DNA of 64,000 nt from Caenorhabditis elegans (taxonomy: Eukaryota; Nematoda; Chromadorea; Rhabditida; Rhabditidae). The stretch covers positions 6,324,001-6,388,000 of the forward strand of contig NC_003284.9 in NCBI RefSeq assembly GCF_000002985.6, written 5' to 3'. Below the pieces are notes generated by a model that worked only from the letters and a program-made list of their open reading frames with translations, had not been told where the DNA came from and made no database searches. Within the stretch, counting starts at the first letter, position 1. Each line of letters opens with the position of its first letter. Positions 49,001-60,694 of this stretch are shown here, piece after piece. The translations under genes were made by a program, and so were the position numbers.

Positions 49001-49157
49001 AACTTCCAACCCAATATATCTAGCAAAAGCAGTTTTTATCAAATTTCTCGACTTTGATCGACTCTCTCCACTTCATAAAACGTACTTGATGCTCAGCGAG
49101 GAATGTGAATTTCCAATGTGCTATGTAGAAGGAATTCTCCGTCGTCATTATGAATAA
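46034..49157 (+). CDS. Uncharacterised nematode family protein (226 aa), with long intron hosting a tRNA
   Basis: Five exons, in phase: 46034-46190, 46276-46387, 48186-48373, 48473-48528, 48990-49157. ATG eight bases after TTATTTCAG. The N-terminal half is basic (YEKKLKLQN, PPKQERTFRWV, SRVKRAKIPERMYNMKRC), the middle is acidic (FFDNWDDDYYTEQ), and the last exon has IYLAKAVFIKFLDFDRLS...CYVEGILRRHYE, clearly related to the end of the gene at 40.5 kb. The penultimate exon is again 56 nt, phase 1 to 0. Intron 2 is 1.8 kb, long for this region, and contains a complete tRNA-Trp gene at 47378-47449. No signal peptide or membrane segment. Function unknown. Confidence 0.78.
47378..47449 (+). tRNA. 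tRNA-Trp (anticodon CCA)
   Basis: A 72-nt cloverleaf: acceptor GACTGCT pairs with AGTGGTC (two G-T pairs); D stem GCGC/GCGC; anticodon stem TTCGA/TCGAA around loop CTCCAGA, giving CCA; T stem GGGCG/CGCTC around TTCGATC; discriminator A. No intron. Internal A box (TGGCGCAATGG) and B box (GTTCGATCC) are intact, and TTTTTT at 47452-47457 provides the pol III terminator. It sits in intron 2 of the 226-aa gene in the same orientation. Confidence 0.97.
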
Positions 49158-49647
49158 TTGTTTTCTGGCTTTTCATATTATTTTTAGCCATTATTATTTT
49201 TTGTTGCTTAGATGACATTTTGTTTATTGTATTTGAAAACCAGTATTTTTTGCTCTTTTCATTTTGATTTCATTTTTATTCCGTTCACATTAATAGTGTA
49301 ATTGGGGATTTGTTCATGGTATTTCATATTTTTAGTGTCCTGGAAATCGTATACTTCATATTTATAAAGATGTATTTTAATGATTTCTGCATTCGTATCC
49401 ACTTTAAAGTATATAGCCAGGTTCCGCTCACAGTAAAAGAATCAAGTATAACGCAATAAACAGAGTTCAACAGTGTTGAGCCACGCCCACGTGACCTCTC
49501 TAAGGTAACAGATATACTATAGACAAACTCCGCCTATTATGTCTAGAGCAGCTTTGTACCGTATCATTTGCAACAGTTGCTCTCGCTCCATTGTGACTTT
49601 TCTGAGCTCAAAATTCTAACCATTGTTATTTCAATTCGTATTCTAGA
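49158..49647 (+). promoter_or_regulatory. Intergenic and probable promoter of the 49.6-kb gene
   Basis: 3' UTR of the 226-aa gene, then a GC-richer block at 49480-49600 that contains CCACGTGACC, a perfect E-box core CACGTG. No exon. The role as promoter is inferred from position. Confidence 0.4.
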
Positions 49648-51592
49648 ATGCTTCCGGCCGCGAATGCTAGCAACAGCCTTCCTCGTAAAAGTATGAGAAC
49701 CGTGAAGTCATCCAGACGTCGCAGCCTTGCTCCAAATGAATGCTTTAATACTGAAAAGGAGAAAGGAAACGATCTTTTCTCGTCTCTTCATCGAAAAATT
49801 GTCAAAACTGTCAGGAGATGTAAGTAATTATTGGTAGTAGTAAAATATGTAATAGTTGAAATAAAACCAGTAAGTATGCTTCCATGTAGATTTTTTTTAA
49901 ATTCATGTGAGAGTTGCATTGAGTAGTAAGTATCACGCATCCAAGAATATATGAAACTTATGTTTTTGTGGAGTGGGATTCTTTTTCATTGCCGTTACTA
50001 ACATTATTGTAGACTTAAGTATAAGTTCTTGAAGCTAATGCGCTCAAAACACGACTTTTTAAAGGAGTAGTAATGGTTCGGACAATTTTGAACGTAGAGA
50101 CGCAAAATAGGCTCAAATAAACTGAATTCTGAGGCATCCCAAAAATTCTTCAAAAATATATTATGCCGGTTTAAAATAACTGAAAAATTAAGATAATTTT
50201 TTCTAAAATTTCATATTTTACCAACTATTCCGTTTCGCAAGTTTTTGAAATTAAGTTTTATTTGATTATCTTTTTTTGTATCAATTTCAGTGATTTTCGG
50301 TTACTTATCAGTGTATTCAAATCAACTATTATACGTGAGATGAACAACCAAAATATATTTTGAACAAATGAATAATAATTTTCAATTTTTTGTTCGTTTC
50401 AGCACATTTTGCATCTATATATATACGTTTGAAATACCCCATTCCATTACTCCTACTTTGAGCCCAAATGATAATTGTTCCCAATGTAGTAGAAGTGGTG
50501 CCGTAAAGAGTCCGTATTGAACGAACATTGGCCGAAAAAAGACAGGCGCTACCAGTCCAATCTGAAAAAAAGTAACTCACAATAATTCAACTCAAATAAC
50601 TTGCAGCTATCGCTCCTGAACAACTTCGTTTGAGAACTGATGAAGAGAGAAGAGACCACGAAGCCTGCGATTTGGAAAACCAGAAAAAATTAGACATTTG
50701 CAAGGACCAGTACGAAGCTGAGCTTGTAATGTGCAAAACCCAACACCAAAATGAACTGGACGCGTGAAATTGAGCAATACAAACAAGTCGTTGCATCATA
50801 TAAATTGAAGATGAAGCGGATGGAAATGAAGATCAGCGACATATCAGAAGAAAAACGTCAATCATCGATGCTATTCGATCCTGCCGGAACTCATTCGGAT
50901 GACAAAGAAGTTTGTGAATACTGGAGAATGATTAATTATGTGGACCAAAACTTCAATTTGATTGGAGGAATGATAAAAATGCATCAGTACTGTTTGTCTG
51001 TGAGTATTCCAGATTTCAGTTATTAAGCGAGAGCTCATAAATTATTAATTTTTTGCAGGTGTACAATAAAAGTGGATCTGGATACTTCCGTGATGGAGCA
51101 AACTTCTTCCGAAATGCGGATCCATTGAATCTTTCCAACGATAGCAAGATTCCCATCCAAATGGTTTGCATGAATCTGTGGACCTGCGAAAAAATCGAAA
51201 TCTGGTATCGAGATTTTTACTCGCATCGTTACTTGGAGCAAGTCGATGGCAAGGAAAAATACGATGAAGATCAATATACAGTTTTTGACCAGTTGTTTGA
51301 CAATCTTGGCAGTGACGCGAGCACATTGATGGAGCAACAAATCGAGCTCATGAGAAATTACTGTCAAGCGAAGGCTGAGCTTACAAACATGGTGGAGTTC
51401 CAGAGAGGCGTTCGGTTTTGGAGAATGGTGTCACCAATTCATCTGCCACGTAACTATCAGCTGGCGTTGATTCTTGCCAAGCGTAATGGATGGGTGCATG
51501 AAGATGTGGAGCGTTGGTTCAGAGTCTTGTACGACGAGTCATGCTGTGTTGGAGCCCGAGGTCGTGATGTCTATCTAAATTTCGGTCGTTGA
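49648..51592 (+). CDS. Uncharacterised coiled-coil protein of the 40-50 kb family, with a reading-frame break
   Basis: Exon 1 49648-49819 (MLPAANASNSLPRKS, then a very basic SSRRRSLAPN) joins in phase to 50607. That frame runs through a Glu/Lys/Gln-rich coiled coil and hits TGA at 50765-50767. The next open frame, shifted by one base, continues the coiled coil (EIEQYKQVVASYKLKMKRME) to a donor at 51000 and the last exon 51059-51592 (178 codons). Two explanations fit: a 49-nt intron 50726-50774 (GTAATG...TTGAG; in phase but with a poor acceptor; total about 349 aa), or a one-base frameshift. The C-terminus (NYQLALILAKRNGWVHEDVE) resembles the gene at 40.5 kb. Intron 1 is 787 nt. Function unknown. 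Confidence 0.65.
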
Positions 51593-52758
51593 AAAAACTC
51601 AATTACACACTTGTGGTTTAAAAACTCATTTATATTGTCCCCCAATTTCACTCAAAATTACTTCTCTATAAATTAATCTAATTATATATTATCACTTATC
51701 CTACCTTTTTCATGTGTGTTTTGTCTCTATACAGTTATTCTGGTTTTGATTTGTTCAATTTTAACATGTATTTTTACTTACCTGCCACGGTCATTCTGTT
51801 TCGTCATTAATATTAATTTTTAAATTTCAGCAGTGGTCATTTTTCATTTTAATAAAAATTTTTTTTAAAAAAACATGAAAAATGAATCATTTCAATGTTC
51901 ACTGTTAATACCGTTTTGGCAACATTCCGGCACGTCTGTGCTTAGAAAAAAACATGTTATGATTAAATTGATTAAAGATTATTGATTAAAGAACTACAGT
52001 TTTTCAGTTAATTTCCATGTTTTAAAATAGGTATCCCAGAGAGGGTTTTAAGATTTCGAAAATATGTGCTTCAATCATGGGGCGCAGCATTTGCTAATTG
52101 GCAATTGCAATTTCGGCAAGTTTAGCATTTGACGAGATTGGACTACATTTTCGAGTTTAGAAAATCACCGTTTTAATGCAAAAGCTGTGAAAAACAAGTC
52201 ACGGTAAATTTTGTAATGTTTATATTTTATTTCGTCACGGTAAGTAACTCATTAATTAGAATTCACTTTATTCTGTTATACTTTTAGCTAGCTCCGATCT
52301 TTGCCTTCAAATAATCCATCCGTTCCCATGCTGGAACTCCTTGAAACTTCAGAAATCCCTAAAGACCCTTTTAAAAATCTTATTATTCATGTATCCTCAT
52401 ATTTGCATAACAATGCACATATTGATTTTAGAAGTAAAGACTGAAATTTCGCAATTTTGGTTGGAGAGGGACTTTATTTGAAACAAGGGATGAAGGATAT
52501 TAAACGTAAAGTCATCGTACGGGCTTAGAAACAGTGTTCTACTACCACGTGAGGTACTACTCGTTTGAAAAATGGAAGAGAATATCAGAAAAATGAAATA
52601 GAACTGAGATAAGTAAAAGAGGAAATGTTGGATGATTGCACAACATTGCAACAGAGGAAATGGAAACAAAGAATCATCAGATTCTGAGCATGAACAAGGC
52701 TATTGATAATATTTTGATTGAATGATGATAAGAACAGTTTCACAACAATAGCAAAGAT
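51593..52758. other. Convergent intergenic region
   Basis: 3' UTR of the plus-strand 49.6-kb gene (AATAAAAA near 51851) and of minus-strand lmp-1 (a reverse-strand AATAAA at 52473-52478 is a candidate poly(A) signal). No other gene is seen. Confidence 0.5.
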
Positions 52759-53654
52759 TTAGACGCTGGCATATCCTTGTCTCTTTGCACGAGCACGTCC
52801 GATAAGGTATCCGACGAGCACAACCACGACGAGAGCCGCGAGGCAGGCTCCGACGACGATTGGGACAACTTCGTTGGTGCGAGCATCCAAATAGCACACC
52901 TCGTAGACTTGGTCAGTTGGGAAAACGGTGCCGTTCATCTGTGCAAATGCAATCACGTTGGATGTCTTGATGTCAATGGTAGATCCTCCGACGAGTCCAA
53001 GCTTGGCGGTGGAGCACTGAAAATTTTTGAGTTAGGCAAGAAATAGTGAGTGGTAACAAGACCCCAAATGCTATAGCAGAAATGGTATTACCTTGTAAGC
53101 GTTGGTCTGAGTTGCTGTAACATCTCCGGCAGCATTGGCGTCTCTGACAAACTTTCCAAAGTATGGGACAAGATCCGTTCTCTGAGTGGTGAGGGTGTAG
53201 TCAATGATCTCAAAGGCGACGTTGCTAGATGATCCGAACACGATATCGAGCTCCCACTCTTTGGCGTAACGGGCAGATTGTCCTTCAGGGTTGAACTTAA
53301 TCTGGAAATTTTTTCAAGTTATAAATTGCCCTAAAGTTGTTATTCAAAAACTCACATTCAACGTCTGAACCGATTGATTGTTGCGGACTCCGTTGCAATC
53401 TCCTTCGACACTGACTGTCTCGTTGAATGTGACCGTGAACTTCTCGGTGGTGTTCTTCTCGTTGAAGACCAAATTGAACTGGAAGTCTCCGTCGAGGATG
53501 ATGCACGTGAGTCCGGTGTTGTTGTTGGTTACATAGTAATGCGAAGCGGTGGCGGATGCGGAGGCCAGGAAGGCTGAAAATTGATTGATTGCTATTGTAT
53601 TTCTGCGTAGGAAGTATTTCACTTACCAAACAAGATGACAAACGATTTCAACAT
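52759..53654 (-). CDS. lmp-1: LMP-1, LAMP-family lysosomal membrane glycoprotein (237 aa)
   Basis: Four exons, in phase: 53654-53627, 53573-53356, 53301-53092, 53016-52759. The 237-residue product is a type I membrane protein. It has a signal peptide ([17 protein letters not shown]), a single LAMP-type lumenal domain with paired cysteines ([30 protein letters not shown]) and several N-glycosylation sites (NTT, NET, NQS, NGT). A transmembrane helix follows ([20 protein letters not shown]), then a short basic tail ending GYASV, the GYxx-hydrophobic lysosomal sorting signal at the extreme C-terminus. This matches C. elegans LMP-1 as I remember it in size and tail. Expected role: structural and trafficking protein of the lysosome and gut-granule membrane. 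The acceptor at 53685 lies 30 bp upstream of the ATG (trans-splice or 5' UTR intron). Confidence 0.88.
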
Positions 53655-53684
53655 AGTTCAATTGTGTAGAATGAGTCCGACGAT

Positions 53685-55563
53685 CTGAAAATGAAAACTT
53701 TGTTGTGCTACGAGAGCAGAGCGGACAAGCAATAGATTTGTGTTTGTGTAGGCACAAGCAAACAGTAAATTGCTACGCGAGTTGAATGTGATTAAAAAGG
53801 TGGGAACAATGAGGAATATGGAGTGTTTATGCTTCTACAATTCAATGGTCATAGATTGATCATAACAAAAATCAGAGTCATAACAAAACAAAACATAAAC
53901 TGCTGAGAATAAATGCAGAGAATGTTTATGGGGTGGATGAGTCACCTCATCTCTTGCAAAACAATCGATCTTGTGCGGTTTCTAATTGGAGACATGGTAT
54001 GATGATGGGAAAGACCCAAAATTGACGAGCAAATGAGCGCTCAAGACATCTTTCGGCAGCGTTAATCAAGACTTTGACTATGATAAAGAAACAAGAGAGC
54101 AACATTATCACGATTGGGTCACCTGATAACACTGTCGACGACATTGATCGGTTTTTGGGTATTTCGATTGGTTTTCTGCCAGAAAAAAAAAGAAAAATCG
54201 GATGATAATGAGAAGAATAAAGTGCACATTCGCAATGATGCTGTAAAATGTTCTAAATGGATAAACTGGCGAAAAAATAGTATGAACAATTCCTCTAAGT
54301 TGTTTTCGCAATGATTGGGATGCGACAGCAAGACATGTGACCTAGCGAAAACCAAACAACTCGCGATAGAAACCGTGAGAGCAAACTGAGGAATTCGTCT
54401 AAAACTACCAAATCCTGCATCGCGATGCACTATCTCACACGTAGTGGTGTCACAGAGCAGAGAAGACGACGTTGCAGCAGAACTGGGGAAAAGAAAGAAG
54501 AGTGAGAGGAAATGAATGTCAATACACAACTGAAGGCAAGACGAGAGTAGAGTGTGTGGTCGAGCGCGCGCGCGTACACAGCCGTCCCTCGAAGTGTCGT
54601 AGCGTTGTGCGCACTATTGGTACATGTACACCGCACGACATATTGCGGACCAAACCGAACAACAATTTTTGGAGCAGGAATGCATTTTCCAGAGCAGGTG
54701 CATAGATTTCGGAACCTAGCTATTGCGAATAAATAGATAATAATTAGATTTTGAGTTAATATTCAAATTGAATATAATCTGTATGTTTTCTGGAGAACTT
54801 GGAGTAGTCAGTGGTATAATCATAGCAAATAATTCCTATAGAACTAAATTGATTAAAATGTAAAATGAAATTAAAACTTTTCAAAAAAGTTGGTAAATTT
54901 TTTCGGAAGTCGTCCATCAAAAACTTTTTACTTCCAGTTTTATGTTTTAATTTTATTTACAGTATGTATTCATACTGGAACATTGAAGGGGTTCGAACAT
55001 GCGTTAATGCATTAGATTTTTCGGAAAATGGTGAAAACTCTGTTACTCTGTTTTCACCGCAAAAAACCTCTGTTTTCACCGATTTTTGACTCGAAATTAA
55101 AAAAGAAAACCTCGAAACTATTGAAAAACTACTAGCATTCAGCCTACGTGTAGCGAAAACAATAGAAAACTGGTTGTTGAATTACCTTGGTTTGCCAACA
55201 AATTCAGTCCAATGCAAAAGGATATGAGTAAAAACAAAATGGCAAGTAATATCTATACTCTCTTGTACTGTGTCATCTCTTTTGTCAAAATTTTATATTT
55301 AACCCGATCAAATGATATTTGCCCAACGATTTTTAAAAGTTGGTGTGTGAAGAAGCAAACAGAAGAAGAAAGAATGTATTTCTTTGAAAATGAGATATAA
55401 AAACGTACTTTTATTTTTTATAAGTTTTAAACTCGAACGTTAAATATTTACCAATGTGATAAAAAAGGGAAATGGCAGTAGAGGTTTTATAATATTTTGA
55501 GATGCAGAAAATGATACGAAATATAACTGAAAACCCGATATTAATCTTGTTAAAAGGTTTTTT
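53685..55563. other. Upstream region of lmp-1 and downstream region of the Ig receptor gene
   Basis: About 1.9 kb. The stretch 54330-54720 is clearly GC-richer than its surroundings and includes a GCGCGCGCGCG run near 54563; it is the likely distal promoter of lmp-1. From 54740 to 55560 the DNA is AT-rich and holds the 3' UTR of the Ig gene. No additional exon can be supported. Confidence 0.5.
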
Positions 55564-58500
55564 TTAGATTTGAGACTGCTTGTATTCTCGTCTCAGTCTT
55601 TCCAGTCGCAAATCTTGGTACAGCTGAGCCGGTGGATCTTGAACTCCCAAAATGTATCGATCTCTGAACATGTCATCTATTGGGTGGTCTTCTCCGATAT
55701 CATAGTCTAACTCGGCAAGAGACTGAAAAACTTTTTAATTTCTATTTGAATTTGTGTTATATATTCATACCGGTGGATATCTAACAGCCACGGGCTCTAA
55801 ATCACGCGGTCCTCTCCATTCATGGTCGTCCAATCTGCAAAATAAATTTTAAAAAAATATTTGTTTTTTTTTAACTATTCGGTGCGAATTTCCCATGTCA
55901 GCTTCCCACGCTTTATATATTTTTTTCAGTATTGAAATGTCTGTTTTCAATAATATGTAATATTTCCGAGTATTTTTTGCCAAATTTCACTTACAATCTC
56001 AGTGAAGGCTCATAGTACGTTTCAGTGCCGGGTTGACTGGAGCTGCTTCCATCTCCTGAAAAACATAAAAATACGAGGGTAGAATACGAATGCATAATGG
56101 GCACTTGAAGGAAGGAAGAGAGGAAAACAACAACAAATATTACGAACCATAAGTAAATCTTCCATAGTCCTGATACGTTTTTGAGGGCGTCGAATTGCTT
56201 CTGCTTTTTCTTCGCTTTGATTTTTTATTCTTGTTGTGGAAACATCTCCAGGCAAATAAACCGCAAGCAAAGCAGAACAGAAGACCGAAAACTGCGGCAA
56301 GCATGAAAATAGGGAGGTCCACATTGTCTGGAATATGATATAAATTTTTAAATATAGTCAAAGGGAAATTTTATCATAAATACTGCAGTGTTCAAAAGTT
56401 ATTTCTACACAATACCCGAAGCCTCGCATTTCAATATTACAATTTTTTCACAATTTTGATTTTTGAGACCTGATTTATAATATCAATTATTGCACGTCTA
56501 ATAAAAATTTTTATCAGAAATTTTGCTCACCTGCTATTCCGTATCTTAAGGCATTACTGGGTTCACTAGGTGGATATGATGGTCTTGTGCTCCGGACACG
56601 GAAGATGGTCTGCTTGGTCTCGTCGACATCTTTCCCAAGTCTATAATACGTTTCTAACACTTCGGCCTGCAATGTTACGACATTTTTGAATCTGATTCAT
56701 TACATCATTACCAATGGCTGGAAGTTTTTGCTAGGTTCCGTTCGACTCTCAATTCTATATGATGATGCTCCTTCAGCTGCGGTCCAACATAACTCGTTGT
56801 AGCCGCAGAAGTACAATTTGTCTGGAGCATGGAGACTTGTGCAACCTGTAAAATAACGTGTTATAGCTTACATTATTTATTTCAAACACATACTCCTTCT
56901 GTTATAAGTTGTGGAATTTGTCGATCCTTTTGCATTCACACTTTCGATACTCACACGATAGGACACAAATGGTTCTAAATGATCCAAAATTGTTTCATTC
57001 AGTGATGTCTTAATAGATGTCCATTGCAGTGTAACATCATTCTGAGCATGTACGGCAAAAGTCTGATCAAAACCCCCATTGTATCCTGAAAAATAGGTTT
57101 TAATATATTTTAATGAAAAAAATGGTACTTATCAGTTTCGTTGCCCCGGAAACGTTTACCGTATTTTTTAAATTAAGATGCTAACCTTTTCTTTCATTCC
57201 CAGGCTTAAGGAAATGATTTTCTGAATCTGAAAATTGAAGTACATAGTAACAAAATAACTATTTACATGTGAATTAAGATAAACAACATTTAGTGCTATA
57301 TTATTAAAAATCATTTTGTGGGAAACGAGACCCATAAGTACCACAAAATTTGATAAATTTACCTGGAGTCCAAGAAATTCTCATCGAACTGCTATTAAGA
57401 CATGTAAACTTGATAGATGAAGCCATCTGAGGTTTTGTTATCTGAAATATTGGCATATTTAACGGCATAACTAAAAGAAAAGGATACCTCAACCAGCAAC
57501 ATAACTCTTGTTGAGATGGTCTCGACGGAATTGGCGACAACGCACTCATAAGCACCGTGATCCAAGTGTTCAACTTTTTTGAATGTTAACGTCGATTGGT
57601 TTATTCGTTTCTGAATACTATTCTATGCATTAACCAAAAATTTAATAAAATTTACTTTATCTCTTATCCAATAAACAATAGGCATTGGGTCTCCAAAGCC
57701 TTGACAGGGAATCGAAACTTGATCGCCTAGGCGTACTTTTATCTCGGATGGGGGTGCAACTGTGAATACGGGAGGCTCTGAAATATTGTTTGTTTTTTCT
57801 GGAAAAAAGTTGTTGAAAAATATAATTACCTGCAACAATCAAGTGCGTCTCTACAATTGATCCTTTCCCAGCAATATTATCGGCCTGGCAGCCGTAAATA
57901 CCACCATCACCTGGTTTCGCATAGCTGATAATAATATGACTCTGAAATTTTACTGATTATTAGCTAGAAAATCTGAAAACCACTCACTGAAGCTTGTGTC
58001 GGTAAGTAATGACCATTTTTTGACCAAGTGTAGCTAGTTGGAGTAGGATTTGCGATAACATCACAAGATACAGTTGTATTTCTTCCGGAAGCAACAGTTT
58101 GTACCGGCTGATGAGATGATAATGGTTCTGGTGGATCTGAAAATTGTATTCAGAAAACTTCATTACGGAATTCAAATGTTTTGCGCTGACGAATGCGCGC
58201 ATCTGAATCAATCTTATTAAAATTGAAACTTAATTTATCGTACATGTATATTTGAAAAAATTAAGCTGCTTTCTCTGTTCTCGTCTTATTATTTGTTTAT
58301 CAAAAAATAGTTCTGTATCAGCAAATGTTCTCAATGAGCACATGGGCATTATTTTAAACAATTACGTACGTCACTTTTTGTTTTATTTGTTAACTTTATT
58401 CATACTTTATTATTTTTCTCAATGTTCACTTTATATTAGAAGTATTATGTATCATATATTTTTTATCAGTGCTGCACCCCATTTCTCCATTTTAACATAG

Positions 58501-60694
58501 TACATCTCGGTTCAGTTTGAAGATATCAATACACAATTAATTACAAACCTAAAGAAAAATTTTAATTTTTTTCGGTACAATTAGTGACGCCAGTTCGCCG
58601 TAAAACTTTATGTTGCAAAAAGTTTGCAAAATTTTGCAAGTCTTTGCTTTAAAAATACCATATCCGGTCTTGGCATAAATTATTTTCTTGTTAAATATAT
58701 ATCGGTATTCATTTTTAAAGAGTGCTGTAATTTCAAATATTTGTTACTACAGAAATTATATTGTTTTTTATATTGTTCCTCATGATTTATTAAAATTTAT
58801 CTGTTTTTGTAAAACGAGTACATTTTTATCAAAAAACCATAAGGATTTAATAAAAATTCAGCATCAACAAGAGATTGAAACACTTTTGCATTTTAGGGTA
58901 CCGTATTTTTTGTTTAAGTCATTCGTTCATTTTTGTCGCATAGAAATTATATTGAAAACAGAACCCGCTTATCAGGAGTTCAAAATCTTTCCTCATATTC
59001 CCATGGACTAGGTCATGTCTAGGCATCTACAGACATGATGGATGTAACAAAAGAAGTGTGAAAAGATTGTCTACCTGATCTTATTACACTAAGCCTATTC
59101 CCCCTTTTCCGACCACCCAGCAACCGAAAAGGACATCAAATCTGTCCTTGGCTGCTAGTCTTTTTCTGCCACCCATTACTCACAGAAAACGTGAAGATAA
59201 GCAGTTGAACTTGTCGTTTCTCCGGCACTATTCTTGGCTTCGCAAGTGTACCAACCGCTGTCACTCTTTCTGACATCTTGAAGTGAAAGATCGCCGGACT
59301 AAAAATGGTTTTGATTTATTATATTGAAATCTAACATTTTCATCTTCGAAATTTCTCATTTCTTACTCGAATGTTTGAGCGGAGTCCTAACGAAGTAGTT
59401 TTAATTGGCTTTTTCTCGAAGAGCCAGGAATACGATATAGCGGTAGCTTGGGCATTTGCGTGACAGTGCCAAAAAACATTGGACCCCTCGATGACGGTTT
59501 TGTTTAAAGGTATCAAATCAAGAATCGTTGCTTCTGAAATGATGTTCAATAAATCGATTTTCAATTTCCTTCAATGAGAAGCACTTAAGTCTGAGATTTT
59601 GTTTTTTAGAATCAATATGACCCAAATAATGGAATTTCGTAATGAGTCGTTTTGAAAAAAGCTCAAAAAAGTTATGGCGGTCCAGAGTTTTGGGAAGAAA
59701 ATGTTTATTTTCAGCTAAAATCTTAAATTTTACTAATTTTACAGTCACAACTAGAAGAACATTGTTAGTATTTTATTTCACCACCGAATACATATTTTGA
59801 TTGCATGTTACGCGTTTATTTTTTTTGAGTTACTGATCAGATCGGCCCATGGGTTTACAAAGTTGCTTCATATTCGTGCACCCATTGACTGAAAAATAAT
59901 CTCCAGTAACGAAAAAACACATGATAAAGTAACAAATTATGCATTAATTAGTGATAATCAAATGAAAGCTTACTTTTGGAAGTTGTGATTTTTAACACGA
60001 TAAGACAAAATTTGAGATTTTAGCTGAAAATAAGCTTAGTTTTTCAAAACGTAAAACCATAATTACTTTTTTTTGTGAAACCATTACAAAATTCGGCGTG
60101 TTTTTGAGACACTTTTGGGTCTAAAAAAGCAAAGTCTCAGATTTCGGCACTTCTCCTTTGAAAACTCACTCGTAAACCTTACATCAATTGATGATGTACT
60201 GTTTCCCTCAATGTTCACAGCTAGACATGTGTATAACCCTTTATCACCCTCTTCCAAATTACTAAGCGTTAGAACAGGTGAGGTGCTAATGATCTGCTCG
60301 TTCTGGAAATCCAATTGCATTTGTTTCTGAGTCCTGAAAGGTGCGGTAAACGTTTTAACTTACCCTTGACCAAGTAATTTCTGGAGATGGAGCACCCTCC
60401 GCCTTACATTCAAATATTAAATCAGCTCCAACTTTCTTATGAATTATAGCATTTTTGGATGGGGATATAATAACAGGCGGAACTGGAAAATAAGGAAAAT
60501 AAGTAATTTCTAAAATAAACTTTTGAAAAAGTCATCTTTGATCTTACCATTCACTACTAACTTTGCCGAAAGCCCTTTCTCGGGTCTAGTGGGTTGCTTT
60601 GAGAACTTTGTGACAATACACTGGTATACTCCTGCATCCCCATCCGTGACCGAATGTATCGTTATCCCTAGAAATCCATCTCGAGCTAGACGAC
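55564..60694 (-). CDS. Ig/FN3 transmembrane cell-adhesion receptor, 3' part (5' exons outside or not found)
   Basis: Eighteen consecutive exons in phase: 60694-60548, 60482-60364, 60326-60170, 59533-59367, 59298-59184, 58136-57988, 57941-57830, 57777-57656, 57610-57488, 57441-57363, 57227-57186, 57085-56894, 56845-56712, 56666-56531, 56327-56148, 56055-55995, 55834-55771, 55722-55564. The first begins in phase 1 inside an Ig domain (DGDAGVYQC), so at least one exon is missing upstream. Four more Ig domains follow, each split over two exons with a C...W then D.G.Y.C pattern (EGDKGLYTC, KSDSGWYTC, PGDGGIYGC, LDHGAYEC), then one or two FN3-like domains (WTSIKTSLNE, ELCWTAAEGASSYRIES). Last come a transmembrane helix (LPIFMLAAVFGLLFCFACGL), a KKSKRRKSR stop-transfer and a Tyr-rich tail. 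The architecture is nephrin/SYG-2-like; the symbol is not assigned. Confidence 0.88.

Noticed and set aside
50415-50561. Minus-strand hydrophobic open stretch after a TTTTTTTCAG acceptor inside intron 1 of the 49.6-kb gene
   Set aside because: Only 48 codons, ends in a TATATATAG stop, and no partner exon can be found; could be a transporter exon fossil but unsupported.
54108-54736. Open frames on both strands in the GC-richer block upstream of lmp-1
   Set aside because: No splice context and poor composition; better explained as promoter DNA.
54985-55015. GGTTCGAAC-like tRNA B box
   Set aside because: No matching A box or cloverleaf upstream.
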